From Cladorrhinum sp. PSN259 (lineage: Eukaryota; Ascomycota; Sordariomycetes; Sordariales; Podosporaceae), in contig MU867061.1 in assembly GCA_033725935.1 (NCBI GenBank), positions 310,001 through 374,000 of the forward strand: 64,000 nucleotides of DNA, given 5' to 3'. The notes beneath the pieces are model-generated. The model was not told where the DNA came from, searched no databases, and was given only the letters and a program-made list of their open reading frames with translations. Shown piece after piece: positions 35,101-44,337 of the stretch. The translations under genes and the position numbers were made by a program. Within the stretch, counting starts at the first letter, position 1. Each line of letters begins with the position of its first letter.

Positions 35101-35694
35101 AGCTGCATCTCCAGGGGCCAGATTGGCGGTGTTGCTGGCAATGTATTCCATCTCTGAATTGATCCAACGGTCAAAATCGGGCTCATGCTCGACGTGAGGC
35201 TGGGGTGGTGGGGTTGAGAGTATCGGTTTTGGATGATTGTCGCCGAGCCTTTTTGCCATTCGCAGAGCGCCGGCGACCGATGAGCTCCATTTCTGGCTAG
35301 GCCGCCCCAACCAGACCAGGACTGTTGTTGCGCGGCGGTAGATGTCGCCCATCAGGCGAACTTGGTGGTTCCGTTCATGGACATTGTCCTGGTTGATGCA
35401 CAGGGCGTCCACCCAGAGCAAGCGAGGCTCAGTGGTGCGTAAGGCGGCCAATGCATAGGCAAGATTCGGCCGTATCAAGAATCTTCTGCCATCAATCAGG
35501 ATCTCGACGGTGGGATCTTCATTGCCCCAGGCGTATGAGAGGGCTTCGTAGGGTGGTGCGCTCTCGAGAGCCACCGTCTCGAAGCTGCACTCGATGTCGG
35601 TGCACTGATGCCATAACTCATCAGACAAGGTCTGTGGGAACAGACGAAGTAGGCGGGTTTGGGAAGAAGACGAATCCAGTGACGTGTAGTTCAT
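32176..35694 (-). CDS. HET-domain protein with HET domain split by a long coiled coil
   Basis: One uninterrupted frame of 1172 residues from the ATG at 35694 (MNYTSLDSSS); the frame is open to an ATG at 35832. Residues about 48-135 are the first half of a heterokaryon-incompatibility domain: YEALSYAWG, ILIDGRRFLIRPNL, LLWVDALCINQ, RRATTVLVWLG. The second half resumes near residue 625 with LPYWKRLWIVQEVLL, then LSQDPRDKVYGLLGLASDF near 735, and a HET-type C-terminal region. Between them lie about 470 residues rich in Glu, Arg, Gln and Leu with heptad-like spacing (for example LERRRRLEEDWW and EEARKRRRARHRQW), a predicted coiled coil. In most HET-6-type proteins this loop is much shorter. HET proteins trigger cell death on non-self recognition. 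Family call firm; role in allorecognition inferred. Confidence 0.88.
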   Translation of the reverse strand: MNYTSLDSSSSQTRLLRLFPQTLSDELWHQCTDIECSFETVALESAPPYEALSYAWGNEDPTVEILIDGRRFLIRPNLAYALAALRTTEPRLLWVDALCINQDNVHERNHQVRLMGDIYRRATTVLVWLGRPSQKWSSSVAGALRMAKRLGDNHPKPILSTPPPQPHVEHEPDFDRWINSEMEYIASNTANLAPGDAAAKTKPKRNEKPPITPGELARIQFEGLLERWNKMKIRRVESLRARERLPEMTAEVRNAESFLALKRDELDRLRTLVARERAVLDDLIASELEQRHIVEEGPILRRLLAFRDSQRQAFQDADLEGCAMELGVFDYMQSRRQGRKTKLHSAAQKDEAPESAQRVHKEIRQDLGSFQHSTSDLKEYFERNCGTMSAAARKRWTNVLQRLHQTDVKQRRSLTAMEHQLEEWQLSSVEREAHSRLAQLFQERTSAFRQQVRRWSGSQRRTLQNLGTVSKLMSQQQAQMQDFVRSQCEELERRRRLEEDWWNNDSRLAADQFLTAAEINMFEEARKRRRARHRQWLVLQQVELKKSGIEASVNRHHRWQQEIHSMASNLRSDASFEKESLDLQRYWVQVWHSIMDRQAKEWESTVFDREGQSQQLLDEDLLSLQSICDLPYWKRLWIVQEVLLAEKLTLCFGDDFRRTRSWEILTMARSCLKKLPNTWKLNPRIQASIDRIKHAIPFELDTLRENRAELWPLHTLIDITECSLSQDPRDKVYGLLGLASDFHYEDFDIDYKKPLEEVYRDVIQWYHSKHGKDHDSCSLVGFSQMLQLSLRGHCEEKGTGDIPLLAPLNEVVQSACSTGKFTIKGTIRGTILPLEKLLGDGELVATAQRDWISTMVEYSHHMGSQRVKNAIEHELVFLDSIAASPSRTSEARFFITSDGDFGISSSGGIREDDLLCEFQDSHLGLILRGDGDSHKIVAEAILSSSAYDSKMGGSHLEQSVTHPLIRTPHDGCPSMDVTLDINSLQDLTKPPSLPVKQVNRVPLYIQEADFGWYEFITYGIDVPPGPIVLRQRHGGSKIEPQESEQQPDLVEEDAEETTYMLTAESLPEDWARSIVARWREMASGIAVNLENADDKLQLDVSQLIFSPPASEQYDSRTPTLRQSSIGLVGSSSQVGIGFMGRQTQVQEPEVMIKRPMWLKAKSWAARIRWLKL

Positions 35695-35980
35695 TTTTTT
35701 TTCTTGGATCATTCCAGTCGGCAAAAGAAGTGGATAAGCTCGCTGCAACCCCAAAATGATTTGCAGGAAGGAACGGTTTAAGTAAAGAAAAGACCCCTGA
35801 ACCTGGGAGAACGCCCTGGCAGACTGGAGCAAGCCACGGCCGTCCTCAAGGCAGAGGTGACGTGAGGTGGTGGCTGTGCCTGGCTACCTCTCAGCTGCCA
35901 AGAACACCATCATGCATTTGGAATTTCAGCGAATTTACATATATCAGAGTGCACCGCCCGCACGCCAAGATGAAGAGTCG

Positions 35981-36775
35981 CTAATACCCCCCACCTGGTA
36001 CCTCGTTGCTTGCAGGCGTTCTGATTTCAATCTCAACGGGCTGCTCTCCAATTCCTCTAGCTCTCGCTTGCTCCAGGATTCCCACAGTCCCCGAAGTCCC
36101 GATTCTCGTCACACCCAAGTGCATCATGTACAGGAAGTCGTCCAAACTCCGCACACCACCCGCCGCCTTAATCTGCACCTGAGGACCACAATGCTCCCTC
36201 ATGAGCTTGACATGCGGTATCGTGGCCCCCTTGTAGTTGTAATCCCCGCTGCTCGGCTGCTTAACGAAGCCGTATCCCGTCGAGGTCTTGACAAATGCTA
36301 CGCCAATCTGGGTGCATATCTCGCATAGCTTGATAATTTGCTCATCCCCGAGGTAGTCGTTCTCGAAAATGACTTTAAGCGTCGAGCCGGCAGCAACCAC
36401 GGCGTCGTTGATAGCTTTGATCTCGGCCGAAACGTAGTCCCAGTCCCCGCTCAAGACTTTGCCGACGTTGACCACCATATCAATCTCGTGGGCGCCAGAT
36501 TTGGCGGCGGAGGCGGCTTCGGCGACTTTGATGGCGGTTACGCTGTTTCCATGAGGAAAACCGATTACGGCGCAGATGAGCACGTCGGTGCCGGCCAGGA
36601 CCTTTTTGGCGGCCCCGATGCTATAGGGTTTAATGCATGCTGAAGCGACCTTGTATTTCTTGGCGATTTCGAGGCCGGCGTTGATTTCGGCGTCGGTAAG
36701 ATTGGGCTGGAGAAGGGCGTGATCGATGAGTTTCGCTAGTTGTGGAAGAGAGACGCGGATGGTGGAGGATACCAT
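35981..36775 (-). CDS. Deoxyribose-phosphate aldolase
   Basis: A single exon of 264 residues; the start is the ATG before VSSTIRVS, since codons further upstream do not resemble the family. It cleaves 2-deoxyribose-5-phosphate to glyceraldehyde-3-phosphate and acetaldehyde (EC 4.1.2.4) in deoxynucleoside salvage, in the cytosol. Visible features: LIDHALLQPN at the N-terminus, VIGFPHG, HEIDMVVNVG with the catalytic aspartate, VAFVKTSTGYG with the Schiff-base lysine, and VQIKAAGGVRS with the activating lysine. The length is usual for DeoC. It lies head-to-tail behind the HET gene with no sign of a shared job. Confidence 0.93.
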   Translation of the reverse strand: MVSSTIRVSLPQLAKLIDHALLQPNLTDAEINAGLEIAKKYKVASACIKPYSIGAAKKVLAGTDVLICAVIGFPHGNSVTAIKVAEAASAAKSGAHEIDMVVNVGKVLSGDWDYVSAEIKAINDAVVAAGSTLKVIFENDYLGDEQIIKLCEICTQIGVAFVKTSTGYGFVKQPSSGDYNYKGATIPHVKLMREHCGPQVQIKAAGGVRSLDDFLYMMHLGVTRIGTSGTVGILEQARARGIGEQPVEIEIRTPASNEVPGGGY

Positions 36776-37234
36776 GATGACCTCTTCGATATGTCGTTTG
36801 GGCTGACGAAGAAGGGTGATAACGAAGCTACCTTGTGTAACCCAAGCAAGGAAGCTTCTTTTTTTGTTTACCGACGGGAGCGGGGTAAGTGATCGGTGGT
36901 CTGCTTGCCCCCGCTTAGGAGCCACTTTTCGATAAGAACAGGTCATAAGTTAGTTGAGCTCGGATATTTCTGTTTCGGGGTACATCGGTCTAACGCCCAC
37001 GGGGTGTTTGAGGTTATCAAAGATGGGTAGAGGTCAGACACACCAAATTTTCTGATCTGGTAGCACGGGAGATGTAGAGATCTCGGCCGAAAGATGAATA
37101 ATATGAGGCTGCATGGAGCAAGAGAAAATAGCACATTTTTCAAAAGTCTATGCATACACAGTCATGGATACCTAGTATATTTACAACCAAAGCATCCCCT
37201 CCAACAAACCAAACTCAACTCAGCTCTTCAATGC
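36776..37234. other. Intergenic between aldolase and CVNH gene
   Basis: About 460 bases; no gene seen. Confidence 0.5.
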
Positions 37235-37783
37235 CTAGAAGGGTGCAGAACGATGACCGTAGCACCACAGGTAACCGTTATCGTTGGTGGTGAATGCATC
37301 TGGTAAAGGTGTTAGATTCCGCTCCAAGGCGAGAGTAGCACAGGCAAATGGGGCAAGTAGAATTGACATACTGATATCGAGCGTACTCTCGAGCCATATG
37401 CCAGCGCCGTTTCGGGTCTTGCATGAGCCCTTGATGCTTCCTGATCCTTCCTTTCTCATGTTGATGCAACCGGACCAAGCATTTCCGCTGCAATGGAAGA
37501 AAAGAAAACGACTGGTCAGCTCTTGTTCTCGGTCATGGTATACTGTAAGGGGGAGCACTTACCCATCTTGTCCGGTCAACAGTCCACTGCTCTTGTAGTA
37601 ACCAATACAGAGATTCATGTCCTGCCTGCTCCTCAAGTAGGATCCGTCACTCCGTCTGCAGTTGGCGACCAAGTGGCTTCCGTCCAAGTACCAGTCCGAT
37701 TTGCACGAGTCCTTGAAGCCACCGGCGGCAGCCAAGTCAGCAAAGGCAGCGACGCCAAGCATAAGTGCGACTGATAGCTTCAT
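37235..37783 (-). CDS. Secreted cyanovirin-N homology (CVNH) lectin-like protein
   Basis: Three exons, 37783-37563, 37487-37372 and 37299-37235, give 133 residues. The N-terminus MKLSVALMLGVAAFADLAAA is a signal peptide. The mature part has two CVNH repeats: GGFKDSC, HLVANCRRSDG, MNLCIGY, then AWSGCINM, SIKGSCKTRNG, STLDISNAFTTNDNGYLWC. CVNH proteins are small glycan-binding lectins found in fungi and ferns, often secreted. Here the repeats keep the paired cysteines. A TATAAAAG box lies at 37910-37903, about 125 bases before the ATG. Glycan specificity cannot be told. Confidence 0.85.
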
Positions 37784-37902
37784 GTTGAAGAGAAGCGGGT
37801 CGAGGATTGGCTTGATGAGTAGTAAGAGGGAATTGAGTTGTGATGGAGAGTGCGAATGAGTTGTGAATGTTTCTGATGGGCAAAAGATGGAAAGCAACTG
37901 TG

Positions 37903-37910
37903 CTTTTATA
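37903..37910 (-). promoter_or_regulatory. TATA box of the CVNH gene
   Basis: TATAAAAG on the minus strand, about 125 bases upstream of the ATG. Confidence 0.45.
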
Positions 37911-38731
37911 TTTGATCAAAATTTCAAGACAAGCATCACTTCCGCCACCGGCCCCTTTTCGTAAAGATCATTCTGGCAATTCATCGTTGTCTTACAGTAA
38001 GCACTTGTTGAATGACAATTACCTATCCATGGCATCGGAAAGTTGTTACCTACGAGCTGAATCGGGGGATGATCTGGTCGTCGCTCAATGAGAGGCTATT
38101 CAAGTGACGCTTACCGCTTGTAGCGTGACAGGGGACGGCGTTTACGTGGGGAAGAGCGGAGTCTCCGATTCCTCCTAGGAGCAGTCCATAACGTTATAGG
38201 ATTTTGAGATTGACTTCCCGACGGGATAAAAATCTGAAAATAAACGCCCCACTTCCGATGCCTAGACGGGCGAGATCTGATATTATCGGAGGCTACGCAA
38301 TGAAAAAGGTGATGAATTCTGATGTTGTGGGAGAGAGAAAGTCCCACAACGTGTAATCTACATACTAAGATGGCTGGCTGCAGCAGGGTGGGTCACTCAT
38401 GGTGGACCACACAACAGATATTGACTGCGGCGAGGTGACAACTGTGGATGGTATAGGCGATTTAAACAAGGCATGTAAACATGTCATAGGGCCCAGGCTA
38501 GCAGATACGAAGGAGCTGGTGGGGTTTAGTGGATTTGTTGGAAGAGCGGTTGGTCCCGGTTGATACCGTTTATACCGTGGCACTTACCAATGGGGGCTTG
38601 AGCGGCTTGAAGGTTGAGATCGCCAGCACGAATAGGTTGGTGACTTGCAGTGGAACCCGACGTCTATCAAAGTTATCACGAGAAAGGGTAATGGCAAATG
38701 AGCAGGAGACGAGAGTATAAAGGAGTTTGGT
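37911..38731. other. Intergenic, no gene supported
   Basis: About 820 bases. A 63-codon plus-strand frame at 38529-38720 has no motif. Confidence 0.45.
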
Positions 38732-38908
38732 TTGAGCTTAGGTGTTAAGCCTAAGGTTGCGGCTTTTGCTCAGACGAGGCTGTTAAGGAGGGTAGGTATC
38801 TGGTATATAGACCCCGAGGAAGCTCTTAAGGACCTGGAAATTCTGCAGCGATTTCTCAAGTCTGGAGCAGCCGCTGCTGCGCTGAAGGTTGTTGGGGTTT
38901 CAGAATAG
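38732..38908 (+). pseudogene. Possible short coding remnant, unknown family
   Basis: An open stretch of 58 codons without ATG reads LSLGVKPKVAAFAQTR, then WYIDPEEALKDLEILQRF and ends in TAG. Amphipathic helix-like composition suggests former coding sequence. No family recognised and no start seen. Confidence 0.22.
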
Positions 38909-39011
38909 TATTCGTATTAGACTTGTGATGGGTTTCATATTCTAAAATGGCCAATCACGCTTGAACATTTAATCTGCGCATACAAGAACATTCTAAACCA
39001 ATAACAATATT

Positions 39012-39296
39012 CTACCAAAAGCTGAACGTCCATCTCAGATCCAAGTCCTCAGTCGCTTCAAAGTCCTCGTCGAATATGTGAGCATCCATATATTTGACTC
39101 TGTCGTGTACAAGCTTCACAGTGTCTGCTCTGAGATGTCGGAAGTCCTTGTAGCCTCCAGCTTCCACAGCCAAGATTGCATCCCCCCAACGCAGCAGTGC
39201 ACATGTCTCATTCCCTGGCAGGTCGAGGAAGGTCAGATTTTCGAGGATTTGGTGCAGCCATTGCAGTTTGCTGAGATAGTTGCACCCTGCGCACAC
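39012..39296 (-). CDS. Hypothetical 94-residue ORF, possibly a C-terminal exon
   Basis: Reads LSKLQWLHQILENLTFLDLP, then ALLRWGDAILAVEAGG and ends LDLRWTFSFW. A splice acceptor-like TTGGTAG lies just before it on the minus strand, so it could be the last exon of a gene whose front part has been lost. No family recognised; composition looks coding. Confidence 0.3.
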   Translation of the reverse strand: MCAGCNYLSKLQWLHQILENLTFLDLPGNETCALLRWGDAILAVEAGGYKDFRHLRADTVKLVHDRVKYMDAHIFDEDFEATEDLDLRWTFSFW

Positions 39297-39816
39297 CTAC
39301 CAACACCCACCATCACTATGCCCCACCAAAAAGGCCGCTATTACAGTTCCAACCAAAGGTTCTCAAAACAATCTAGGATCAAAATAAAATACTGTCCCGA
39401 AGCTAAGACTTGGAGCCTTGCGCGGTGTTAGTCCATTGATTTTCCCCGCGGATATGCACGTCACGAATCGGTGTGCCTCACCTGATTCGCTATGTACTGA
39501 CATACGGAAACTCTGCAAGATATGCATATCATCAGAGTTGGCGTGCCTTTATTGGTCCGAGATATTCCACCATGCAGGCTGGTTGCAATGTGGCAGCATT
39601 AGGCACTGCGATATGCACGCTCAGTGGCTGAAACTATTGAATGAAAGGACCCTTAAGGTGACATAGCATGGAGGCATACATAAAGCGCAGCCTAACTGCA
39701 GATAATGAAGAATTAGGCCAGTTCCCCCAGCTAGTTGAGAACACCATCAGAAGTCTTGCGTCAAATGACCCAAAACTTCAGTTAAGAAACCATTCTTATT
39801 ACACTGTGTCATCACC
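39297..39816. other. Upstream region of the membrane-protein gene
   Basis: About 520 bases; no gene seen. Confidence 0.5.
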
Positions 39817-41671
39817 ATGTCGGACTGCGAGTTCTTGGTGAATCCCGACATTGCTGGGATAGGGGTAAGTTCGACCGTCCAATGAGCTCAAATCAAACCC
39901 CGTCTCCTAGAACTAAAGCATGACAAAATTAAAAATGGACAAGGTGAGGATAGCAATCTACATCCAAGCCCTCGCAGGGCCCATCGTCCCCTTCCTCTTC
40001 CGGTCCAAATCTCTGGTCGACAGTATGGAAAAGACACTGGGCATCACGGGCCTCGCCGTGCTGCTCACCACTTTTGTCTACGCCGGCAGGCGCGAGATCG
40101 ACCTGTTCCACGCCCTCGTCGTCTTTCACCTCGTCGGCCTGGTCGGCTTCTCCATCAGCGCGACCGTACAAAACATAAAAGATATGAAGTTCAAGGAGCG
40201 CGTCTCGTACTTCACCCTGAGAACGCTCTACTACGGCAGCATGCTTGGCTTTTTTATCTTTATGATATTTGTCTTTACGCGCGCCCCGAGCTTTGGGTCA
40301 GAGCCCAAGTGCAACTCGGAGGTGCAGTATGTCATCTTCGGAATTGACGTGTCGGCCACCAACACGGTCTTTCGCGGTCTGTTCCTCGCCGTCTTCGGGC
40401 TCGTGCTCATCTCGCTTTTCTTCTCGGCCACGGGCATACTGTCAGTCGAGAAAATGGAGAGAAGCGTCGGCGCTGTGATGGGCGCCATGGCTGTTGCAGC
40501 TGGACGCGGGAGGGACCCGACGGCCGAAGAGCTCACTCGAGCGATGGAACAGGCGGCTGCTCCCCAGAAAGATCCGGGGAGGAAGGGACTGTATATGCTC
40601 GGTGATCTCTTTGGCCGTGCTTACATTGTCGCCATGCTCGAGGTGTACCTTTCCAGGAATGCGACCGACGCTGCTGGCAACGACTGGGGTTTCGGTCAGA
40701 TCTTTGCCATGTTGATGCTTATTGCTCCCATCATTGACCTGGTTGCTCTGTTCGGGGGGGACGATGACAACTCGGACGATACAGACGGAATCACTGGGGA
40801 TGACGTTCTGAGGTTCTTGTTCCAGCGTGAGCTACTCGACATTTCTCTGAGGACACTATTCCTAGCTGACTCGAAGCAGCTTTTCTCAGGGCATTTGTTG
40901 TTGCCATCGACATGGCCTTCTGTGCTGCTGCAGGAGCAGGAGCAGTTGCTGCAGGTGCTCACGCCAACGGCGATGAGGTGACCGGGTTTGCCCTCCGCAC
41001 GGGTGCGCTGGCCGGCGTGATAGCCTCTGGGACCATTGGCTATTCACATTTCGTGTGGAAGTCCGGCCGAACCATGGTTGCCATGGCCGTCTTGTTGTTT
41101 TCGACCTGGCTCGGGACGGCCTTTATCGTTGCCTTGGTTGTGTGTGGCCGAGTACTCGGCGAGAGTAAGACGTCCTCTCTATCCGCACCTGGAAGCATCT
41201 TGGCTAACCAGCATCAGCGCCCAATGCCATCCTCCTCGCCGCGCTAGCAGCCGGCGGCCCAATGATGATTGGCAATGCCTGGTATATTCCTGGATGTATG
41301 TCCGATTTTCTTCACCTTGTTCTTCTGGGCATTTGACGTTAAACCCTCATCAGCGGCGGACAAGGCTATAGCATGGAACCAAAACCATCCTGGTCGGGCC
41401 GTCATGCAGGCTGGAATGTCAATCGGTTTCGACGCCTTAGCGGGTTATACTCTAGCGAGCGTTGCTCGCAATCATGGTATGCAGCTTCCTGCTGGTGCTA
41501 TCCGCCAATGAACTTGCAAACTAACCCAAAGCATCAGGTTATCCAATCTGTGAACCAAACGCCGCGGCCGCGGCAGGTGCTGTTTTTAGCACAATAGTCT
41601 GGACGCTGCGTATTCTCATGAGTAAAATGTGGCTGGAAATGAACAAGGAACAGTACCTTGGCTGGACATGA
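39817..41671 (+). CDS. Multi-pass membrane protein of unknown function
   Basis: Six exons join in frame: 39817-39864, 39944-40826, 40880-41164, 41218-41295 (41212 is an alternative acceptor), 41354-41476 and 41538-41671, giving 516 residues. The start MSDCEFLVNPDIAGIG runs over the first intron into VRIAIYIQALAGP. Hydrophobic segments include ITGLAVLLTTFVYA, ALVVFHLVGLVGFSISA, MLGFFIFMIFVF, GLFLAVFGLVLISLFF, IFAMLMLIAPIIDLVALF, AFVVAIDMAFCAAAGAGAV, MAVLLFSTWLGTAFIVALVV and AILLAALAAGGP, so eight or more helices with an acidic loop (GGDDDNSDDTD) between. No known transporter or receptor motif is visible. Without the last introns the frame stops early; the six-exon model explains every open segment. 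Confidence 0.75.
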
Positions 41672-42234
41672 ATAAGAAACAGCACGGTGGCTAGTATTTT
41701 AGGATTTAGGTGGTGATTTTTCAGGGGAGGAAGAGACAGAGGTAGAATACACCGCACCGGCTATTGACCTCCAGATCCTGGAACACGCCGAGCTAGCCGA
41801 GATCCTTTGTCAACTAGCCAGAGGGTCTAGGTGACGAGGAGCTGCTTGTACGAAAGACTCAACGTGCGCACTGCAGTGAAGATGAAAAGCAATCATACGA
41901 GGAGAGGGCTTTTCCGAATTATCGAGCAATTGTGATGAACAAGTATTTCGACCGTGACCACTGAGGGGATATGAAGGAAAAGGAGCGCGAGAATCTAATC
42001 TTTTGCAAGCATCCCAAGGGCAAAGATTAGGGGCACGGGTGAAGCTAAAGCACTTGGATCACTTCAGAAATCATGTCGAGGGCGTTTATCGTATTATTGA
42101 AGCTTTGACTAGGTAAAAAGTGAGATTGTTGGAATCAATTATCATTTAACAGCTACTAGGCTCGTGTATTGACTACTTGTAATTTTACTCCAACTACCCT
42201 TGCCCAGGATACCATCTACCGCCAGCCTCCATGC
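41672..42234. other. Intergenic, no gene seen
   Basis: About 560 bases between the convergent membrane-protein and CE15 genes; nothing recognisable. Confidence 0.5.
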
Positions 42235-43401
42235 CTACCCAAGTTTTGGCGCGGTCCAATCCACATAGCGCTTCAGATCCAAGCTGAGCTTGGCGTCGGG
42301 CTTCCAAATATTGGTACTGACGCTCTCCTGCCCCAGCAAGAAGCGATTAAAGAAGGCTGCGACGTCGACGTTCTGGCTGGATGGCATCTGACAGTGCGAG
42401 GAACCGTGGGCGACTTGGGAGAAACCCATGGCATCGGTTGCGCCAAAGGCGTCGTAGACCATCCTCGCGGCGCTGGCGCAGCCGTAGGAGCTGATGGGGC
42501 CGAGGTAGTCGATGCCAGAGTTTTCGATGACAAGGAAGGGACGGGGGGCGATCATGGCGGCCAGCATGTGGTGGTCGTGGGGCAGCTTGTCGAGGGCGTT
42601 GACGTACTTGGAGAACTCGGTCGCGAACCACTGGTCGCCGTTGACGATCTGCGCCGCGTCCTCCGTCTTGGTCCCGTTCTTCTTCATCTCCCCGACGATG
42701 CGCCAGCACCCCATCGCGCCCGATCCGCCCTCCTGAGGGATCGTCAAGCGGATCCGCGGGTCGAAGGCGCCCGCAACCATGGCGCCCTTGCCGTTGCGCG
42801 AGCAGCCCGTAATGGCTACACGCTTGGCGTCAATTTTGGTTGTGGCGGGGCCGAGCTGCTCCAGGGCATCCATGATCCGGCTAGCGCCCCAGGCCCAGGC
42901 AACGAGGCCGCCCGTCGTGGAGGATGTGCCGTACAAGTCAAAGAACTTGCCCTTGCCGCGGGGGTCGGTAGCGGCAATCTCCTCGTTATTGTAGGTGATG
43001 AGAGCGACGTTGGCCGGAACCGGAATCGAGGCGCCGCCGAGCGCGATGAGGGCCGGGAATGGCGCCTGGCCGGACGAAGGCATGCGGATAGTCGGCGTCA
43101 TGGTTAGGGTCTTGCCGTTAGCCTTGACGGTGATGCTGAGCCGGGTGCCGCTCAGGGATGCCTGCACCTCGGGGGCCGCGGGCATGGGGCCCAGTTCGTA
43201 GCGCTGGAAAAGGGCGCTGATTTCGTCTCTCCGGCAGCGCCATTCGGCTTCGGTCGTGACCTTGGACCCGTTCAGGAAGGTGAAGGGGTCGGGCAGCTTG
43301 ATGGCGTTTCCGGAGTAGGAGATGGTCGCCGGCAGCGTCCCGCAGGACTGGCCAGCGGCGAGCCCGGCGAGGAGGACCGATGCAGCACCAAGTCGAAGCA
43401 T
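42235..43401 (-). CDS. Secreted 4-O-methyl-glucuronoyl methylesterase (CE15)
   Basis: A single exon of 388 residues from the ATG before LRLGAASVLLAGLAAG (signal peptide); an ATG four codons upstream is possible. The enzyme hydrolyses ester bonds between glucuronic acid side chains of xylan and lignin alcohols, outside the cell. Family motifs: AITGCSRNGKGA with the nucleophilic serine (about residue 200), TIPQEGGSGA with the acidic residue (about 223) and AHGSSHCQMP with the histidine (about 336), plus LGPISSYG and WFATEFSKY. No carbohydrate-binding module is attached. It is transcribed away from the GH2 gene, with 936 bases between the two starts; a TATATA lies at 43525-43530. Confidence 0.93.
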   Translation of the reverse strand: MLRLGAASVLLAGLAAGQSCGTLPATISYSGNAIKLPDPFTFLNGSKVTTEAEWRCRRDEISALFQRYELGPMPAAPEVQASLSGTRLSITVKANGKTLTMTPTIRMPSSGQAPFPALIALGGASIPVPANVALITYNNEEIAATDPRGKGKFFDLYGTSSTTGGLVAWAWGASRIMDALEQLGPATTKIDAKRVAITGCSRNGKGAMVAGAFDPRIRLTIPQEGGSGAMGCWRIVGEMKKNGTKTEDAAQIVNGDQWFATEFSKYVNALDKLPHDHHMLAAMIAPRPFLVIENSGIDYLGPISSYGCASAARMVYDAFGATDAMGFSQVAHGSSHCQMPSSQNVDVAAFFNRFLLGQESVSTNIWKPDAKLSLDLKRYVDWTAPKLG

Positions 43402-44337
43402 GATGGCGGACAAGAAGCCAACCGTATGTGATGTGAGAATTGTGTGATGGAGGGTATCAGCGAGCGGACGACCGAGATGAAATTTGAAGACGACTCAGCA
43501 AGTGACGAAATCAGTCTATCAAGCTATATACAGCCATAGCGACCAAGTTTCGTCTTGCTCGAGTGAGGCCTCATGGGCGGCCGGCACGCAAGAAAATGAC
43601 CGGTAAACCGGAGCATGGCGGAGGCAATCTAATGCAGATTACACAACTATTACACAACTATTTGACACGCAGAAATGTGTAGTCTGTAGAACGAGTTTCC
43701 TAGAGACTATCGCTAGCGTGAAACGATGACTGCTATAAAGGTTACTAGGAAGACAGCTTATCACTGCAAATGCCTGAATGGGTGGCGGAGAAACTTTGTC
43801 CTCCAATCAAAACAGTGGTAACGACCAGCCGCTGGGTACACAAATATAGACAGGGACAGTGCGGGGCAGCATGCACCATAGTTTCATCCGCTGTTTGCCG
43901 CTGCCAGTGGTCGACGAATCATCTTCGCACGTTGGAGCGACACGGTGTTTGTGGCCTATGTATCGGGTGACATGGATCAGGCCGAATGTCCGCAAACTGC
44001 TTTCTCGGAACCAAGCTTGAGTGAGGTAGGCACTTTATTGACCGACCCGTATCCCAGGATCTGTAGAACCACCGATAGTGGCTCCCGTCACCCATCTGGA
44101 CTCGGAAACTAGACTAGCTGGATATTCATTAATGACTCCGAAGAAATCCATCTCGCTTGAGCGGGCCGGAACAATATGTCAAAGACCTTAGCCTCCGTGA
44201 CTTATAAGTCATCCCCGACGGAGCAAAGGAGCCGCCAGTGAAAAGATATTGATCGCCCAGAAACTAAAGCAGCCGAGACTGATTTGGATTCTTACCACCA
44301 CCTCAACAAGTGCTTTGCACATCAAGTCTCAGCAGCA
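43402..44337. promoter_or_regulatory. Shared divergent upstream region of CE15 and GH2 genes
   Basis: 936 bases between the two divergent starts. It contains TATATA at 43525-43530 for CE15 and CTTATAAG near 44200 for GH2. No gene is supported inside; the 66-codon frame at 43770 has no motif. Shared control of the two secreted enzymes is inference from the arrangement. Confidence 0.4.
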
